Position numbers and translations under genes: made by a program. A model generated the notes under the pieces. That model was given only the letters and a program-made list of their open reading frames with translations. It did no database searches and had not been told where the DNA came from. A stretch of 64,000 nucleotides of DNA from Yoonia rosea (GTDB lineage Bacteria > Pseudomonadota > Alphaproteobacteria > Rhodobacterales > Rhodobacteraceae), in contig NZ_FTPR01000001.1 in NCBI RefSeq assembly GCF_900156505.1, positions 62,001-126,000 of the forward strand, given 5' to 3'. Below, one piece after another: positions 8,599 through 17,068 of the stretch (its first letter is position 1; each line of letters starts with the position of its first letter).

Positions 8599-8986
8599 AT
8601 GGATAAATGATCTCAGGAAGCCTGTTTGGAAGGTTCACGACCATGGGATTCGAAAAGGTAACAGGGCGCGACTATGTGTTTTCTACAACGCGACACCAAA
8701 CGGCGGCTGATTGCTGATATGAATGACCGCTTGTCGTGCTCTCCCGCAACGCAGATCTGCTGGCTCATGCCGTAATTCTCAGGGCTGCGCGCGCGCAGAC
8801 CTAAGCGAGTACCTCCAACACTGCGCCAAGCGCGTACCGTCGTAATCGCAAACGGAGACTGCGGGCCAGAATGAGCCAGTTTTGTGCTCACGTTCGCGTT
8901 TCTGCCGGAAATCGCTCGCAGGAAGGGCCCAGAAGCACGCCAAAAAACGGCTGCAAGCACGCGGGACTACAAATCAGAGGAAAGGC
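8599..8986. other. Noncoding spacer with dispersed-repeat-like sequence
   Basis: About 390 bases between the riboswitch promoter region and tRNA-Gln. Open frames here (for example 8613-8960 minus) are rich in Arg/Ser, lack a good ribosome site and resemble nothing known to me, so I treat them as spurious. Around 8711-8730 the minus strand reads AAGCGGTCATT, similar to a core at 26745-26755 (AAGCGGTCGTT), suggesting decayed copies of a dispersed intergenic element. The thi operon promoter should also lie in its left part. Confidence 0.35.
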
Positions 8987-9061
8987 TGGCTGGGATGGTA
9001 GGATTCGAACCTACGGTACACTGTACCAAAAACAGTTGCCTTACCACTTGGCTACATCCCA
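8987..9061 (-). tRNA. tRNA-Gln (anticodon UUG)
   Basis: On the minus strand the 7-bp acceptor TGGGATG pairs perfectly with CATCCCA; the D arm is GCCAAGTGGTAAGGC, the anticodon arm ACTGT-TTTTGGT-ACAGT with UUG at 34-36, and the T arm GTAGG-TTCGAAT-CCTAC. Discriminator base G fits tRNA-Gln, and CCA is encoded directly after it (8987-8989). Confidence 0.97.
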
Positions 9062-9124
9062 TCAGCGTGGGGCTAGATACTGCGAAGGCGGGATTGGTTC
9101 AAGCCCCGTTTGCAAAGAAATGTG

Positions 9125-10411
9125 CTATTCTTTCAGGCTGTCCTGACGCAGCAAATCTTCGGTGATTTCTTCTTGCCTTTCAGCGTCCACAATCCGGTCC
9201 AATGCGGCGTCTTCGCTGGCCTCGACAGTTTCCACTTGCGTGCTTTCCTGAAGCTCTTGTGGGAGCGCTTTGGTCTCTCTCGTCAGTTGAATGGCTTGCG
9301 TCGCATCGGGAATCACAATGCCGGCGGCTTGTATGGCAAGCTTTACCTGCCGCAGCGCTTCACCTTTGGCACGCACGATGGATGTCTCGTTCTGGTCAAC
9401 CCAGCCAGTCACCACGAGCTCGACACCTGACGCGTGCAACGCCTCGATCCAGGTTTGTGCGGCGGGCTCGGCCAGAATGAATGGAAGATCCTGCACCGTC
9501 TGTTCCACCATCGCACGCGCCGCTTGCAGGTCGGTATCGCGTTCAACGATGATCGAGAACATGAACCGACGCTCGGCGTTCTGGGTATAATTGATGATCC
9601 GGCTTTTGAAGACAGACGAATTCGGAATGCGGATGTGGTTGCCGTCAAAGGACAAAAGAATCGTCGCGCGGCTGGTCAGGCGGATGACCTTGCCGGTATC
9701 GCCATTGATCTCGACCGTGTCATTGGGGCGGAAGGGTTGGCGGAATGACAACATAACCGAGGCGATAAAGTTTTCCACCGTGTCACGCACCGCAAAGCCC
9801 AATGCCAGACCGATGATCCCAGCAGCCCCCAGAATCGTACTTAGCAGTGCTGTGGCATTGAGGATATCGAGTGCGATGACGATGCCGAAGATCACAAAAG
9901 CGATCCGCAAAAGCTGGCGGTAAATCTCGGCGATAAAGGTATTCGGCGCGAGCCGTTCCCACGGTTGGCGCATCCGCGCCAGTGCAAAGCCAAAAAACAC
10001 CACAAGCGCAAAGACCGCGGCAGCGATCAGCGCGAGCGGCATAAAGGTAATAAACTGGTCCAGACGCGCCCTGAACCGGTCGATTGCGGGGTTCAGCCTG
10101 TCGCCGATATCGGTTGTTTCGGTCACTTGGTTACGTACCGCAACGACACCCGCAACACGCGCGGCCAGCGGATCAAGAGCAACCGCCTCAACGGTCGAGG
10201 TGGTTGTGCCGCGCAGTGTCACCACACCTTCGCTGACCGTGACGGTCACGTCTTCATAGTTTCCCAATTCGCCAAGGATTTCGCGGATGCGCTGGGCGAT
10301 GGCCGCGTCCTGCTGGGCAGAGGTCTCGGTGGCAATCGTACCGCTGGCCTCTTGCGCCGCAGCAGGGAGCGCCACAGCAAAAAACAGGACGAAAAGGAGG
10401 AAGAGGCGCAT
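9125..10411 (-). CDS. MscS-family mechanosensitive channel with periplasmic BON domain
   Basis: 428 residues. A signal peptide (1-20) is followed by a BON domain (about 36-100), which in other proteins contacts membranes or ligands in the periplasm. Three membrane segments follow (about 122-146, 165-185, 186-207), the last with the Gly/Ala-rich pore helix pattern GAAGIIGLALGFAVRD. Then comes the MscS beta domain (FRPNDTVEINGDTGKV, IRIPNS) and a cytoplasmic tail rich in Glu/Gln. Likely releases solutes on hypo-osmotic shock. The gene stands alone between tRNA-Gln and kdsA. Confidence 0.9.
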   Translation of the reverse strand: MRLFLLFVLFFAVALPAAAQEASGTIATETSAQQDAAIAQRIREILGELGNYEDVTVTVSEGVVTLRGTTTSTVEAVALDPLAARVAGVVAVRNQVTETTDIGDRLNPAIDRFRARLDQFITFMPLALIAAAVFALVVFFGFALARMRQPWERLAPNTFIAEIYRQLLRIAFVIFGIVIALDILNATALLSTILGAAGIIGLALGFAVRDTVENFIASVMLSFRQPFRPNDTVEINGDTGKVIRLTSRATILLSFDGNHIRIPNSSVFKSRIINYTQNAERRFMFSIIVERDTDLQAARAMVEQTVQDLPFILAEPAAQTWIEALHASGVELVVTGWVDQNETSIVRAKGEALRQVKLAIQAAGIVIPDATQAIQLTRETKALPQELQESTQVETVEASEDAALDRIVDAERQEEITEDLLRQDSLKE

Positions 10412-10461
10412 GTGATTATTCCGACTAACAATGTGCTCTTATAGCAAGGAAAATCGCCCTG

Positions 10462-11295
10462 TCACACGCGCAGAGGGTCCGCCTTGGCCAGCGCGTCAAA
10501 CGCCATCAGGCTTTTGATCACGCTGTCCATTTGATCCAGCGGGATCATGTTTGGTCCATCCGACGGGGCATTGTCAGGGTCCTCGTGCGTTTCGATAAAG
10601 ACCGCGGCGATCCCCAGAGACACTGCGGCCCGCGCCATCACAGGGGCAAATTCACGTTGGCCGCCGGATGATCCGCCCATGCCACCAGGCTGTTGGACCG
10701 AATGGGTCGCATCCATCACAACCGGATAGCCGGTGCGCGCCATGATCGGCAAAGACCGCATATCCGCCACCAGCGTGTTGTAACCAAACGAAGACCCGCG
10801 CTCGGTCAACAGGATGCGTTTGTTGCCTGTGCTTTCGATCTTCGAGACGACATTGGGCATATCCCAAGGTGCGAGGAACTGACCCTTCTTGATGTTGATC
10901 ACCGCACCGGTTTCGCCTGCAGCCAGCAAGAGATCAGTCTGGCGGCACAGGAATGCCGGTATCTGCATCACGTCGCATACCGCGGCAACCGTCGCGCATT
11001 GCTCGGGGCTGTGGATGTCGGTCAGAACAGGGCAGCCGATGCTGTCCTTGACAGACTGCATGACCTTCAGGCCTTCATCCATGCCAAGGCCGCGCTTGCC
11101 GCTCAGCGAGGTGCGGTTGGCTTTGTCGTAGGAGCCTTTGAAGATAAATTGCGCACCATGGGCGGCACAGATTTCGGCCATCTTTCCTGCGATCATCTGC
11201 GCGTGGTCGGTGTTTTCCAGCTGACAGGGGCCGGCAATCACCAATAGCGGGTTATCATTGCTGACCGAAAGGTCACCGATAGTTACGTTATGCAT
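10462..11295 (-). CDS. kdsA: 3-deoxy-D-manno-octulosonate 8-phosphate synthase KdsA
   Basis: 277 residues; condenses PEP and arabinose 5-phosphate to Kdo-8-phosphate. Recognised by LLVIAGPCQLEN, IFKGSYDKANRTS, LTDIHSP, LTERGSSFGYN and the glycine-rich SVQQPGGMGGSSGGQR loop. ATG 11295 shares a base with the stop of the capsule export gene upstream (TGATG), so the two are co-translated; a TTG immediately before is unlikely. Linkage to a KpsE/KpsT pair suggests the product also feeds a Kdo linker for a capsule, besides LPS. Confidence 0.95.
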   Translation of the reverse strand: MHNVTIGDLSVSNDNPLLVIAGPCQLENTDHAQMIAGKMAEICAAHGAQFIFKGSYDKANRTSLSGKRGLGMDEGLKVMQSVKDSIGCPVLTDIHSPEQCATVAAVCDVMQIPAFLCRQTDLLLAAGETGAVINIKKGQFLAPWDMPNVVSKIESTGNKRILLTERGSSFGYNTLVADMRSLPIMARTGYPVVMDATHSVQQPGGMGGSSGGQREFAPVMARAAVSLGIAAVFIETHEDPDNAPSDGPNMIPLDQMDSVIKSLMAFDALAKADPLRV

Positions 11296-12845
11296 CAAGA
11301 ACTGACCTGTTCGCGGAGGATCGAAGCGGTAATCGAGATCATCAGGTAGATGCCTGAAAAGATCAAAAACGCCAGGATCGTGTTTTCAAAAGCACGTGGA
11401 TAGCTGGCCTGATCGGGAATGACCGGCCGCACGCTTTGCGACAGATATCGGACCTGACGGTTCGCTTCAATGCGGGCCGTTTCCATTTGTGTGAGTGCCT
11501 GCTGCACCATGGCCGTCTGGAACGCATAGTTTTCTTCAGCGGTGCGCAATTCTGTATTCCGTGCCGCCAAGGAGACCTCTTCGCCAGAGCCGCCGACAAG
11601 CTGGTCGCGCAAATCAGCGATCAGATTATCAATATTGGCGATCTGGTCACGCAAGGACTGTACTTGCACTTCACTTGGCCGGTCCACGTTCAGGCGCGAT
11701 TGCAGGACGAGTTCAAGACGCTGTTTTTCGCTCTCAAGTGAGCTGATTTGCCCCATACGGGCCGTACTCTCGCTTTGCGGGTCGATCTGGCGCACGTCCT
11801 CTTGGATCGCGAGCCATGTGGCAAGCGCTTCCGCGCGGCGCTGTTCGGCCTCTTCATAGCTTTGCAGCGCACCGCGCATCTGGTCTTCGCGCAGTCGCCC
11901 GGTCAGCTGATCGACCTGTTCTTCGGCGTAACCGATCAGCGCTTGCGAAAACTCATAGCTTTTGACCGGATCAGCGGCGATCACTTCCATGCGGATCAAA
12001 CCCTCGGTGGGGTCGTAGCTGATCTTCACATGGTTGCTGTAAAGACCAAACGCCTCTTCATTGGTGGCGTTCTCTTCTAGCCGTTGGATGGAATCGATCG
12101 ACGGGTCCGAAAAGTGTTCCTTGAACCCGAAATCGGCATCCAGCCGCAGCATCGCTTCGCGCGATGCCAAATAGGATTGCACCGCAATACTGTCCTGTTG
12201 CGTGGCCATCGACGTGCCCTGAAACAACGTCGCAAGTCCCGTCGGTCCGCCGTTCTGTGGTTGTGCCTGCTGGATGACGATCTCTGAATTCGTGGCATAC
12301 ATGGGAGTCGCGATATTGTAGAAATACCAACCGACAAGGAATGTCGGCAGAAACACAAAGAACGAAAGCCGCGTGAACAAAAGCGCAAGCTTGCGCTTGC
12401 GGCGGCGCGCAATATCGCGCTGGATTTGCAGGATTTCGGACGCGTTGCGGTTCATGGCGGCAGCGCTCGCGGTGGAAGGCAGGGAAACGCCGTCCTGTTG
12501 GGCAGTGTCCGGCAACTGGATGCGTCCGCTGCGGCCCGGCACCTTGGCGCCATCGGGCTTCACCAGTTCAAGTATGGAACTGCGCTGAAACGGGTCGATC
12601 CCGGCCGCACGCAGTTGCCGGACCGCATCATAATCAGACGAGGCCTGAAATCCGTTTTTCACGGCAACGCGCCGCGCCATCCTTAACTGCCGCCCGGTCA
12701 GACCTTCTTTGCTGATCGCGGCAATCTGTTCGGCTTGCGAAGGGGTCTTCGCTTCTTCGGCTGCTGTGACGCCCGGCTCTTCGCCTTGTGCATCATCCGT
12801 CTTGCGCCGGATCCGGAATTTTTTAACCCTGGGTTTGGTAGTCAT
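11295..12845 (-). CDS. Capsule polysaccharide export inner-membrane protein, KpsE/CtrB-like
   Basis: 516 residues. The core is a polysaccharide co-polymerase fold: a membrane segment near 154-176 (SFFVFLPTFLVGWYFY), a long periplasmic part with coiled coil (about 330-460), and a C-terminal membrane helix (ILAFLIFSGIYLMI). In ABC-dependent capsule systems such proteins bridge the KpsMT transporter and an outer-membrane export channel. Unusual is an N-terminal cytoplasmic extension of about 150 polar residues, absent from E. coli KpsE (about 380 aa). ATG 12845 is chosen; it overlaps the ATPase gene by 23 bp. An upstream start would lie inside that gene. Confidence 0.85.
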   Translation of the reverse strand: MTTKPRVKKFRIRRKTDDAQGEEPGVTAAEEAKTPSQAEQIAAISKEGLTGRQLRMARRVAVKNGFQASSDYDAVRQLRAAGIDPFQRSSILELVKPDGAKVPGRSGRIQLPDTAQQDGVSLPSTASAAAMNRNASEILQIQRDIARRRKRKLALLFTRLSFFVFLPTFLVGWYFYNIATPMYATNSEIVIQQAQPQNGGPTGLATLFQGTSMATQQDSIAVQSYLASREAMLRLDADFGFKEHFSDPSIDSIQRLEENATNEEAFGLYSNHVKISYDPTEGLIRMEVIAADPVKSYEFSQALIGYAEEQVDQLTGRLREDQMRGALQSYEEAEQRRAEALATWLAIQEDVRQIDPQSESTARMGQISSLESEKQRLELVLQSRLNVDRPSEVQVQSLRDQIANIDNLIADLRDQLVGGSGEEVSLAARNTELRTAEENYAFQTAMVQQALTQMETARIEANRQVRYLSQSVRPVIPDQASYPRAFENTILAFLIFSGIYLMISITASILREQVSS

Positions 12846-13482
12846 AAAGCACGCGCGCCTCTTCCAAGGAGTCAAACATATGCAGTTGCCCGTTTTTGAG
12901 CACAGCTGCGGATTTACAAAGCCGTTCCAATGTGGCCGGCTGGTGCGAAACAATAATCACTGTCGCTTTTTCCAATCTTTGCCGCAGGATTTCACCTGCT
13001 TTGCGGTTGAATTCCGCATCGGTCGCACCGGGCATCCCTTCGTCGATCAGGTAGATATCAAAGTCCAGCGCCAAAAGCAGCGCAAAAGAGAAACGTTGCT
13101 TCATACCTGATGAATAAGTGCCGAGCGGCATGTCAAAATACTCTTCCAGACCGCAAAGCCAACGACAGAATGCTTCGACATAATCCGGATCCAGACCGTA
13201 GAGGCGGGCAATGAAGCGGCTGTTTTCCACAGCCGACAGGGTGCTGTCCGTGCCCCCCATAAAACCCAAGGGAAACGAGATCCGGCAACCGCGGCGGATT
13301 GTGCCTTCGTCGGGTTTTTCAAGGCCGGACATCATGTTGATCAGGGTTGTCTTGCCGGTTCCGTTGGGCGCGAGAATCCCCAAAGAATTGCCCAGCTCCA
13401 CGCGGAAAGAGGCGCGATCAAGGATGACCTTGCGCTGCGTCCCTGTCCAAAAGGATTTGCTCACTTCTGCAAATTCAAGCAT
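12823..13482 (-). CDS. Capsule export ABC transporter ATPase, KpsT-like
   Basis: 219 residues, short as usual for KpsT/CtrD ATPases. Signature YSSGMKQRF and Walker B IYLIDE are present. The Walker A is LAPNGTGKTT, in which the first Gly of GxxxxGK is Ala; the rest of the P-loop is intact, so activity is likely. Start ATG 13482 (MLEFAEVSKSF) matches the family's N-terminus; an in-frame ATG at 13524 adds 14 residues. Expected to pair with a KpsM permease, which is not found next to it. Operon with the KpsE-like gene and kdsA. Confidence 0.87.
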   Translation of the reverse strand: MLEFAEVSKSFWTGTQRKVILDRASFRVELGNSLGILAPNGTGKTTLINMMSGLEKPDEGTIRRGCRISFPLGFMGGTDSTLSAVENSRFIARLYGLDPDYVEAFCRWLCGLEEYFDMPLGTYSSGMKQRFSFALLLALDFDIYLIDEGMPGATDAEFNRKAGEILRQRLEKATVIIVSHQPATLERLCKSAAVLKNGQLHMFDSLEEARVLYDYQTQG

Positions 13483-13639
13483 GTCGTTCCCGCTCTTGCC
13501 CGCTGACCGGTGCATATTTTTCATACAGGCAAGATATTAACATGCCTATGCCATTTTCCATACAGCGACTTTATGGCATCAATACAGCGACAATTGCGTG
13601 AGCGGTATGCGCACCGCATGATTAGGCCGAGAGCGTACC

Positions 13640-14224
13640 TTGAGAAGTCTCCAGCACGAAATTTCTGCATGCCGCCTTTGCGCGGATCGTTTTGCGCAAA
13701 CGAAGACGCGGCACAGCCCGCGCCCCGTCGTCTGGTTTCAGAGCAGCCCCCGTATTCTGATTGCAGGGCAGGCACCCGGATTGCGTGTGCATGAAGCGGG
13801 CCGACCGTTTGCCGATCGTTCGGGTGACCGTTTGCGCGATTGGTTGGGCGTGGACAGTGCAAGTTTCTATGACCGTGAAAGGGTTGCGATCGTCCCGATG
13901 GCCTTTTGCTTTCCCGGATATGACGCAAAAGGCGCAGATCTGCCGCCACCTGCCATCTGCGGAGCCACATGGCACGATCGTGTGATGGCAGCCCTCGGCA
14001 ATGTGCCGCTGACGATCCTTGTGGGTGGCTACGCGCATCGCTGGCACCTTGGCCCGCAGAAATCGGTCACTGCGACGGTGGCAGGATGGCGCGGCCTTGC
14101 GCCGCGTGTCTTCCCCTTGCCACATCCGTCGTGGCGCAATACCGCTTGGCTCAAGAAAAACGCGTGGTTTGAAACGGACCTGCTGCCGTCATTACGCAAA
14201 GCTGTGAAAGATGAATTGCAATGA
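13640..14224 (+). CDS. Uracil-DNA glycosylase family protein
   Basis: 194 residues with the family-4/5-like fold: an early C-x-x-C (SACRLCADRF), the motif-A segment ILIAGQAPGLRVHEAGRPF and the motif-B segment LPHPSWRN. This pattern belongs to the UDG-like superfamily and would remove uracil or related lesions from DNA; the precise substrate class is not clear. No ATG is possible because a TGA lies 24 bases upstream in frame, so TTG 13640 is the start. Overlaps the next gene by 4 bp and is divergent from the capsule genes. Confidence 0.78.
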   Translation: MRSLQHEISACRLCADRFAQTKTRHSPRPVVWFQSSPRILIAGQAPGLRVHEAGRPFADRSGDRLRDWLGVDSASFYDRERVAIVPMAFCFPGYDAKGADLPPPAICGATWHDRVMAALGNVPLTILVGGYAHRWHLGPQKSVTATVAGWRGLAPRVFPLPHPSWRNTAWLKKNAWFETDLLPSLRKAVKDELQ

Positions 14225-15000
14225 CCGACCTTGATCTGGCCCATGCCGCAATGGAAGCGGCCCCCGACGATGACACCGTGCGCCTGCGGTTTTACGAACG
14301 CCTAGCCGATACCGAACTGTTCATGCTGCTGGGGGCCGAGGCGGAAGGTGACCAGATCACGCCCGAGCTTTTCGACATCGAAGACCAGCGTTTCGCGCTT
14401 GTTTTCGACCGCGAAGAGCGGCTGTCGCAATTTGTGGGGCGTGCCGCACCCTATGCGGGCATCCCGGGCCGTGCCTTGGCGCAGATGTTGGCAGGGCAGG
14501 GGATCGGGCTGGCGCTCAACCTCGAAGTTGCGCCTTCTGCCATGCTGATCCCCGCCGAGGCCATTGATTGGCTGGTGCAAACCCTGTCACACGGGCCCGA
14601 CGAGACCGAGGCCCGCCTGACCGAAGTGTCGGCCCCCAAAGGCCTGCCCGAGGCGGTCGTTACCGGGCTTGATCGCAAGCTGGCCATTGCCGCAGGGCTG
14701 GCGCGTTTCGCCTATCTTGCCGCGGCCACCTACGAAGACGGTGCGCGCGGCCATGTTCTGGCCTTCGTCGATGCGCTGGAAGGGGCGGAAAAGGCGCTGG
14801 CCTCCGCCGCAAGCGAGGCGCTGACCTTCTCGGGCATTGAGGCAGGCATGATGGATGTCCTCTTTGTGCGCGCCGCCGATCCGCTGGCCGCACATCTGGC
14901 ACGCGTCGGATTGCGCTTTGATTTGCCCGTGCTGGAAGCACCGCAAACTCCGGGCAGCGCACCGGGGATGGACCCCGCGAAACCGCCGAAACTGCGCTAG
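14221..15000 (+). CDS. SseB-family protein of unknown role
   Basis: 259 residues, acidic and soluble. The N-terminal half matches the SseB N-terminal domain pattern (DTELFMLL..., FALVFDREERLSQFVG, YAGIPGRALAQMLAG...GLALNL), and the C-terminal half (about 150-240) resembles the SseB C-terminal domain. Function of the family in non-pathogens is not established. Start ATG 14221 gives an ATGA overlap with the glycosylase gene, so they form a two-gene unit. Its stop overlaps the stop of ghrA on the other strand by two bases. Confidence 0.75.
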   Translation: MTDLDLAHAAMEAAPDDDTVRLRFYERLADTELFMLLGAEAEGDQITPELFDIEDQRFALVFDREERLSQFVGRAAPYAGIPGRALAQMLAGQGIGLALNLEVAPSAMLIPAEAIDWLVQTLSHGPDETEARLTEVSAPKGLPEAVVTGLDRKLAIAAGLARFAYLAAATYEDGARGHVLAFVDALEGAEKALASAASEALTFSGIEAGMMDVLFVRAADPLAAHLARVGLRFDLPVLEAPQTPGSAPGMDPAKPPKLR

Positions 15001-15929
15001 TAGCCGCGCGCGCGATCCACCAGATAGTGAAACGGCTGGCCCGCTTCGCCGCGCACGATGTTGTCTACGATCACTTGGGCTGCGGTCTCGGGGCGTGTGG
15101 TGGATGCGATATGCGGCGTCACCGTCACCTGCGGGTGCGCCCAAAACGCATGCTCCGCCGGCAGCGGTTCAATGCGGAACACATCCAGCGTTGCATGGGC
15201 AACCTGGCCCGCATCCAAAGCGGCCAGAAGTGCTGCATCATCAATCAGCGGCCCACGGCCCGGGTTGATGACGAAACCGCCCTTCGCCATCAGCGCCAGG
15301 GTCTCGGCGTTCAGAATATTCGTCGTTTCCGGCGTTTGCGGCAGCAAAAGCACGACAATCTGCGCGTCGGTCAGCGCCTCGCGCAGCCCGTCATCGCCGT
15401 GCAAGCAGCGCAGACCGGTAACATTCTTGGGATTGCGGCTCCACCCTGTCACCGGAAAGCCCAAAGCCGCAAGCGCCTGACCACAGGCCGCCCCCAAGGC
15501 ACCGATCCCGAGGATCGTCACAGGGCGTTTGGCGGCCACAGGCGGAAAGCTGTCATCGCGCCACACACTGTCCTGCCCAAAGATATGGGTATCCATCCCC
15601 AGATGATGGCGCAGCGTATGCCCTGTCACCCATTCCACCATCCCCGCTGTCAGGCTCTCATCCACCAAACGGCAGAGCGGTTGGGTCAGGGTTTCGTTGT
15701 TCACGATGGTCTCGACCCCCGCCCAAAGGCCCATCACCGCTTTGGTTTTTGCATAGGGGCGAAAGTCTGTCACGGGGCCGTTTGGGGCAAAGATAATATA
15801 GTCCACGTCCTGCGGTGCGTGCGTGCGCGACAGGTTTGCGGATAGGCCAGCCTCGGTCAGGGCCACATTCAGGGGCGCCTCATATTCGTCCCAAGCGGCA
15901 GGTTTGGCAGAGAAAAGGATATTCAGCAT
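14997..15929 (-). CDS. ghrA: Glyoxylate/hydroxypyruvate reductase A-type dehydrogenase
   Basis: 310-residue D-2-hydroxyacid dehydrogenase reducing glyoxylate or hydroxypyruvate with NAD(P)H. A Rossmann motif (LGIGALGAACGQALAALGF), the GRGPLIDD loop and the catalytic His in the WAHPQVTVTPHIAS region are visible. N-terminal MLNILFSAKPAAWDEY is typical of GhrA. Start ATG 15929 overlaps the rodA stop by one base (TAATG), so it rides on the rod-shape operon, though metabolically unrelated. Confidence 0.9.
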   Translation of the reverse strand: MLNILFSAKPAAWDEYEAPLNVALTEAGLSANLSRTHAPQDVDYIIFAPNGPVTDFRPYAKTKAVMGLWAGVETIVNNETLTQPLCRLVDESLTAGMVEWVTGHTLRHHLGMDTHIFGQDSVWRDDSFPPVAAKRPVTILGIGALGAACGQALAALGFPVTGWSRNPKNVTGLRCLHGDDGLREALTDAQIVVLLLPQTPETTNILNAETLALMAKGGFVINPGRGPLIDDAALLAALDAGQVAHATLDVFRIEPLPAEHAFWAHPQVTVTPHIASTTRPETAAQVIVDNIVRGEAGQPFHYLVDRARGY

Positions 15930-17068
15930 TAGCGTGGCCTATGGATATGGGCGCTCTGAACAAGGCCGAAAGCCACCAGCAAGACCAGCATGGCGGACCC
16001 GCCATAGCTGACCAGCGGCAAAGGCACGCCGACGACAGGAGCAAGGCCCATCACCATCGCCATGTTCACAGCAAAGAAGAGAAAGAAAGTCATTGCGACA
16101 CCAAGTGTCAGCAAAGAGGCAAAGCGGTCACGGTTGCCCATCGCCGAAATGATGCAGAAAACGACAATCAGCAGATAGAGCACCAGCAAGGTGAAAGCAC
16201 CGACAAAGCCGAATTCCTCGGCCAAGGTCGTGAAGATAAAATCGGTATGTTTTTCGGGCAGGAAATTCAGCCGCGATTGTGTGCCTTGCATGAAACCCCG
16301 TCCGGTCCACCCACCAGAGCCAAGCGCAATCTTGGCCTGCGTGATGTGATAGCCTGCGCCCAAGGGGTCATTTGCAGGGTCCAGAAAGGTATCAATCCGG
16401 CGATACTGGTAATCCTGCAAAAGCTGCCACGGCGTGCCGCGGCTTTGCAGGGCGGCGACAACGGCGGCGATCCCGCCGCCGCCCACGGTTGCAAAATAGG
16501 CCCAATGCACCCCTGCAAGAAACATGACGGTGGCACCACCTATGAGCAGCAAAAGCGCTGTCCCCAAATCCGGCTGACGCAGAACCAGCAGTGTCGGCAC
16601 GACAATGATGACCACCGGCACGACCACCCAAAGCGGATGCGAGGTTTTCTTGTTGGGTAGCCAGTCATAATAGGCGGCGAGAAACATCACCAAGGTGATC
16701 TTCATCAACTCCGAAGGCTGCAAACGCATGAAACCCAGATCAATCCAGCGTTGGGCGCCCATACGGACCTCGCCGAAAAACTCAACGCCCAGGAGCAAAA
16801 CCAACGATCCGCCATAGGCGACAAAGGCCATGTTGCGCCAGAACCAGATCGGCACCATCGCCACGATCAGCATCAGGACCATGCCTAGCGCAAAACGCTG
16901 CATCTGTGGTTCGACCCAAGGCGTCATCGACCCGCCTGCGACCGAATAAAGCATGAGAAAACCGGCACTTGCGACCGCAATAAGCAACAGAATGATCGCC
17001 CAGTTCAGGTGCAGCACCTTGCGAAATCCGGTCGGGACATACTTGGTGTTATACTCAAGATAGCTCAT
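15929..17068 (-). CDS. rodA: Rod-shape peptidoglycan glycosyltransferase RodA
   Basis: 379-residue SEDS protein with about ten membrane helices, polymerising lipid II glycans during side-wall growth. Motifs: MGAQRWIDLG, LQPSELMKI, VLRQPDLGTALL, the conserved Asp-containing loop with ALGSGGWTGRGFMQGTQ and LPEKHTDFIF, then PLVSYGGSAM. Works with PBP2 encoded directly upstream (overlap 4 bp). Confidence 0.96.
   Translation of the reverse strand: MSYLEYNTKYVPTGFRKVLHLNWAIILLLIAVASAGFLMLYSVAGGSMTPWVEPQMQRFALGMVLMLIVAMVPIWFWRNMAFVAYGGSLVLLLGVEFFGEVRMGAQRWIDLGFMRLQPSELMKITLVMFLAAYYDWLPNKKTSHPLWVVVPVVIIVVPTLLVLRQPDLGTALLLLIGGATVMFLAGVHWAYFATVGGGGIAAVVAALQSRGTPWQLLQDYQYRRIDTFLDPANDPLGAGYHITQAKIALGSGGWTGRGFMQGTQSRLNFLPEKHTDFIFTTLAEEFGFVGAFTLLVLYLLIVVFCIISAMGNRDRFASLLTLGVAMTFFLFFAVNMAMVMGLAPVVGVPLPLVSYGGSAMLVLLVAFGLVQSAHIHRPR

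Noticed and set aside
8613..8960. 115-aa minus-strand open frame between thiD and tRNA-Gln
   Set aside because: No ribosome site, composition dominated by Arg/Ser/Ala, and the DNA looks like a degenerate dispersed element.
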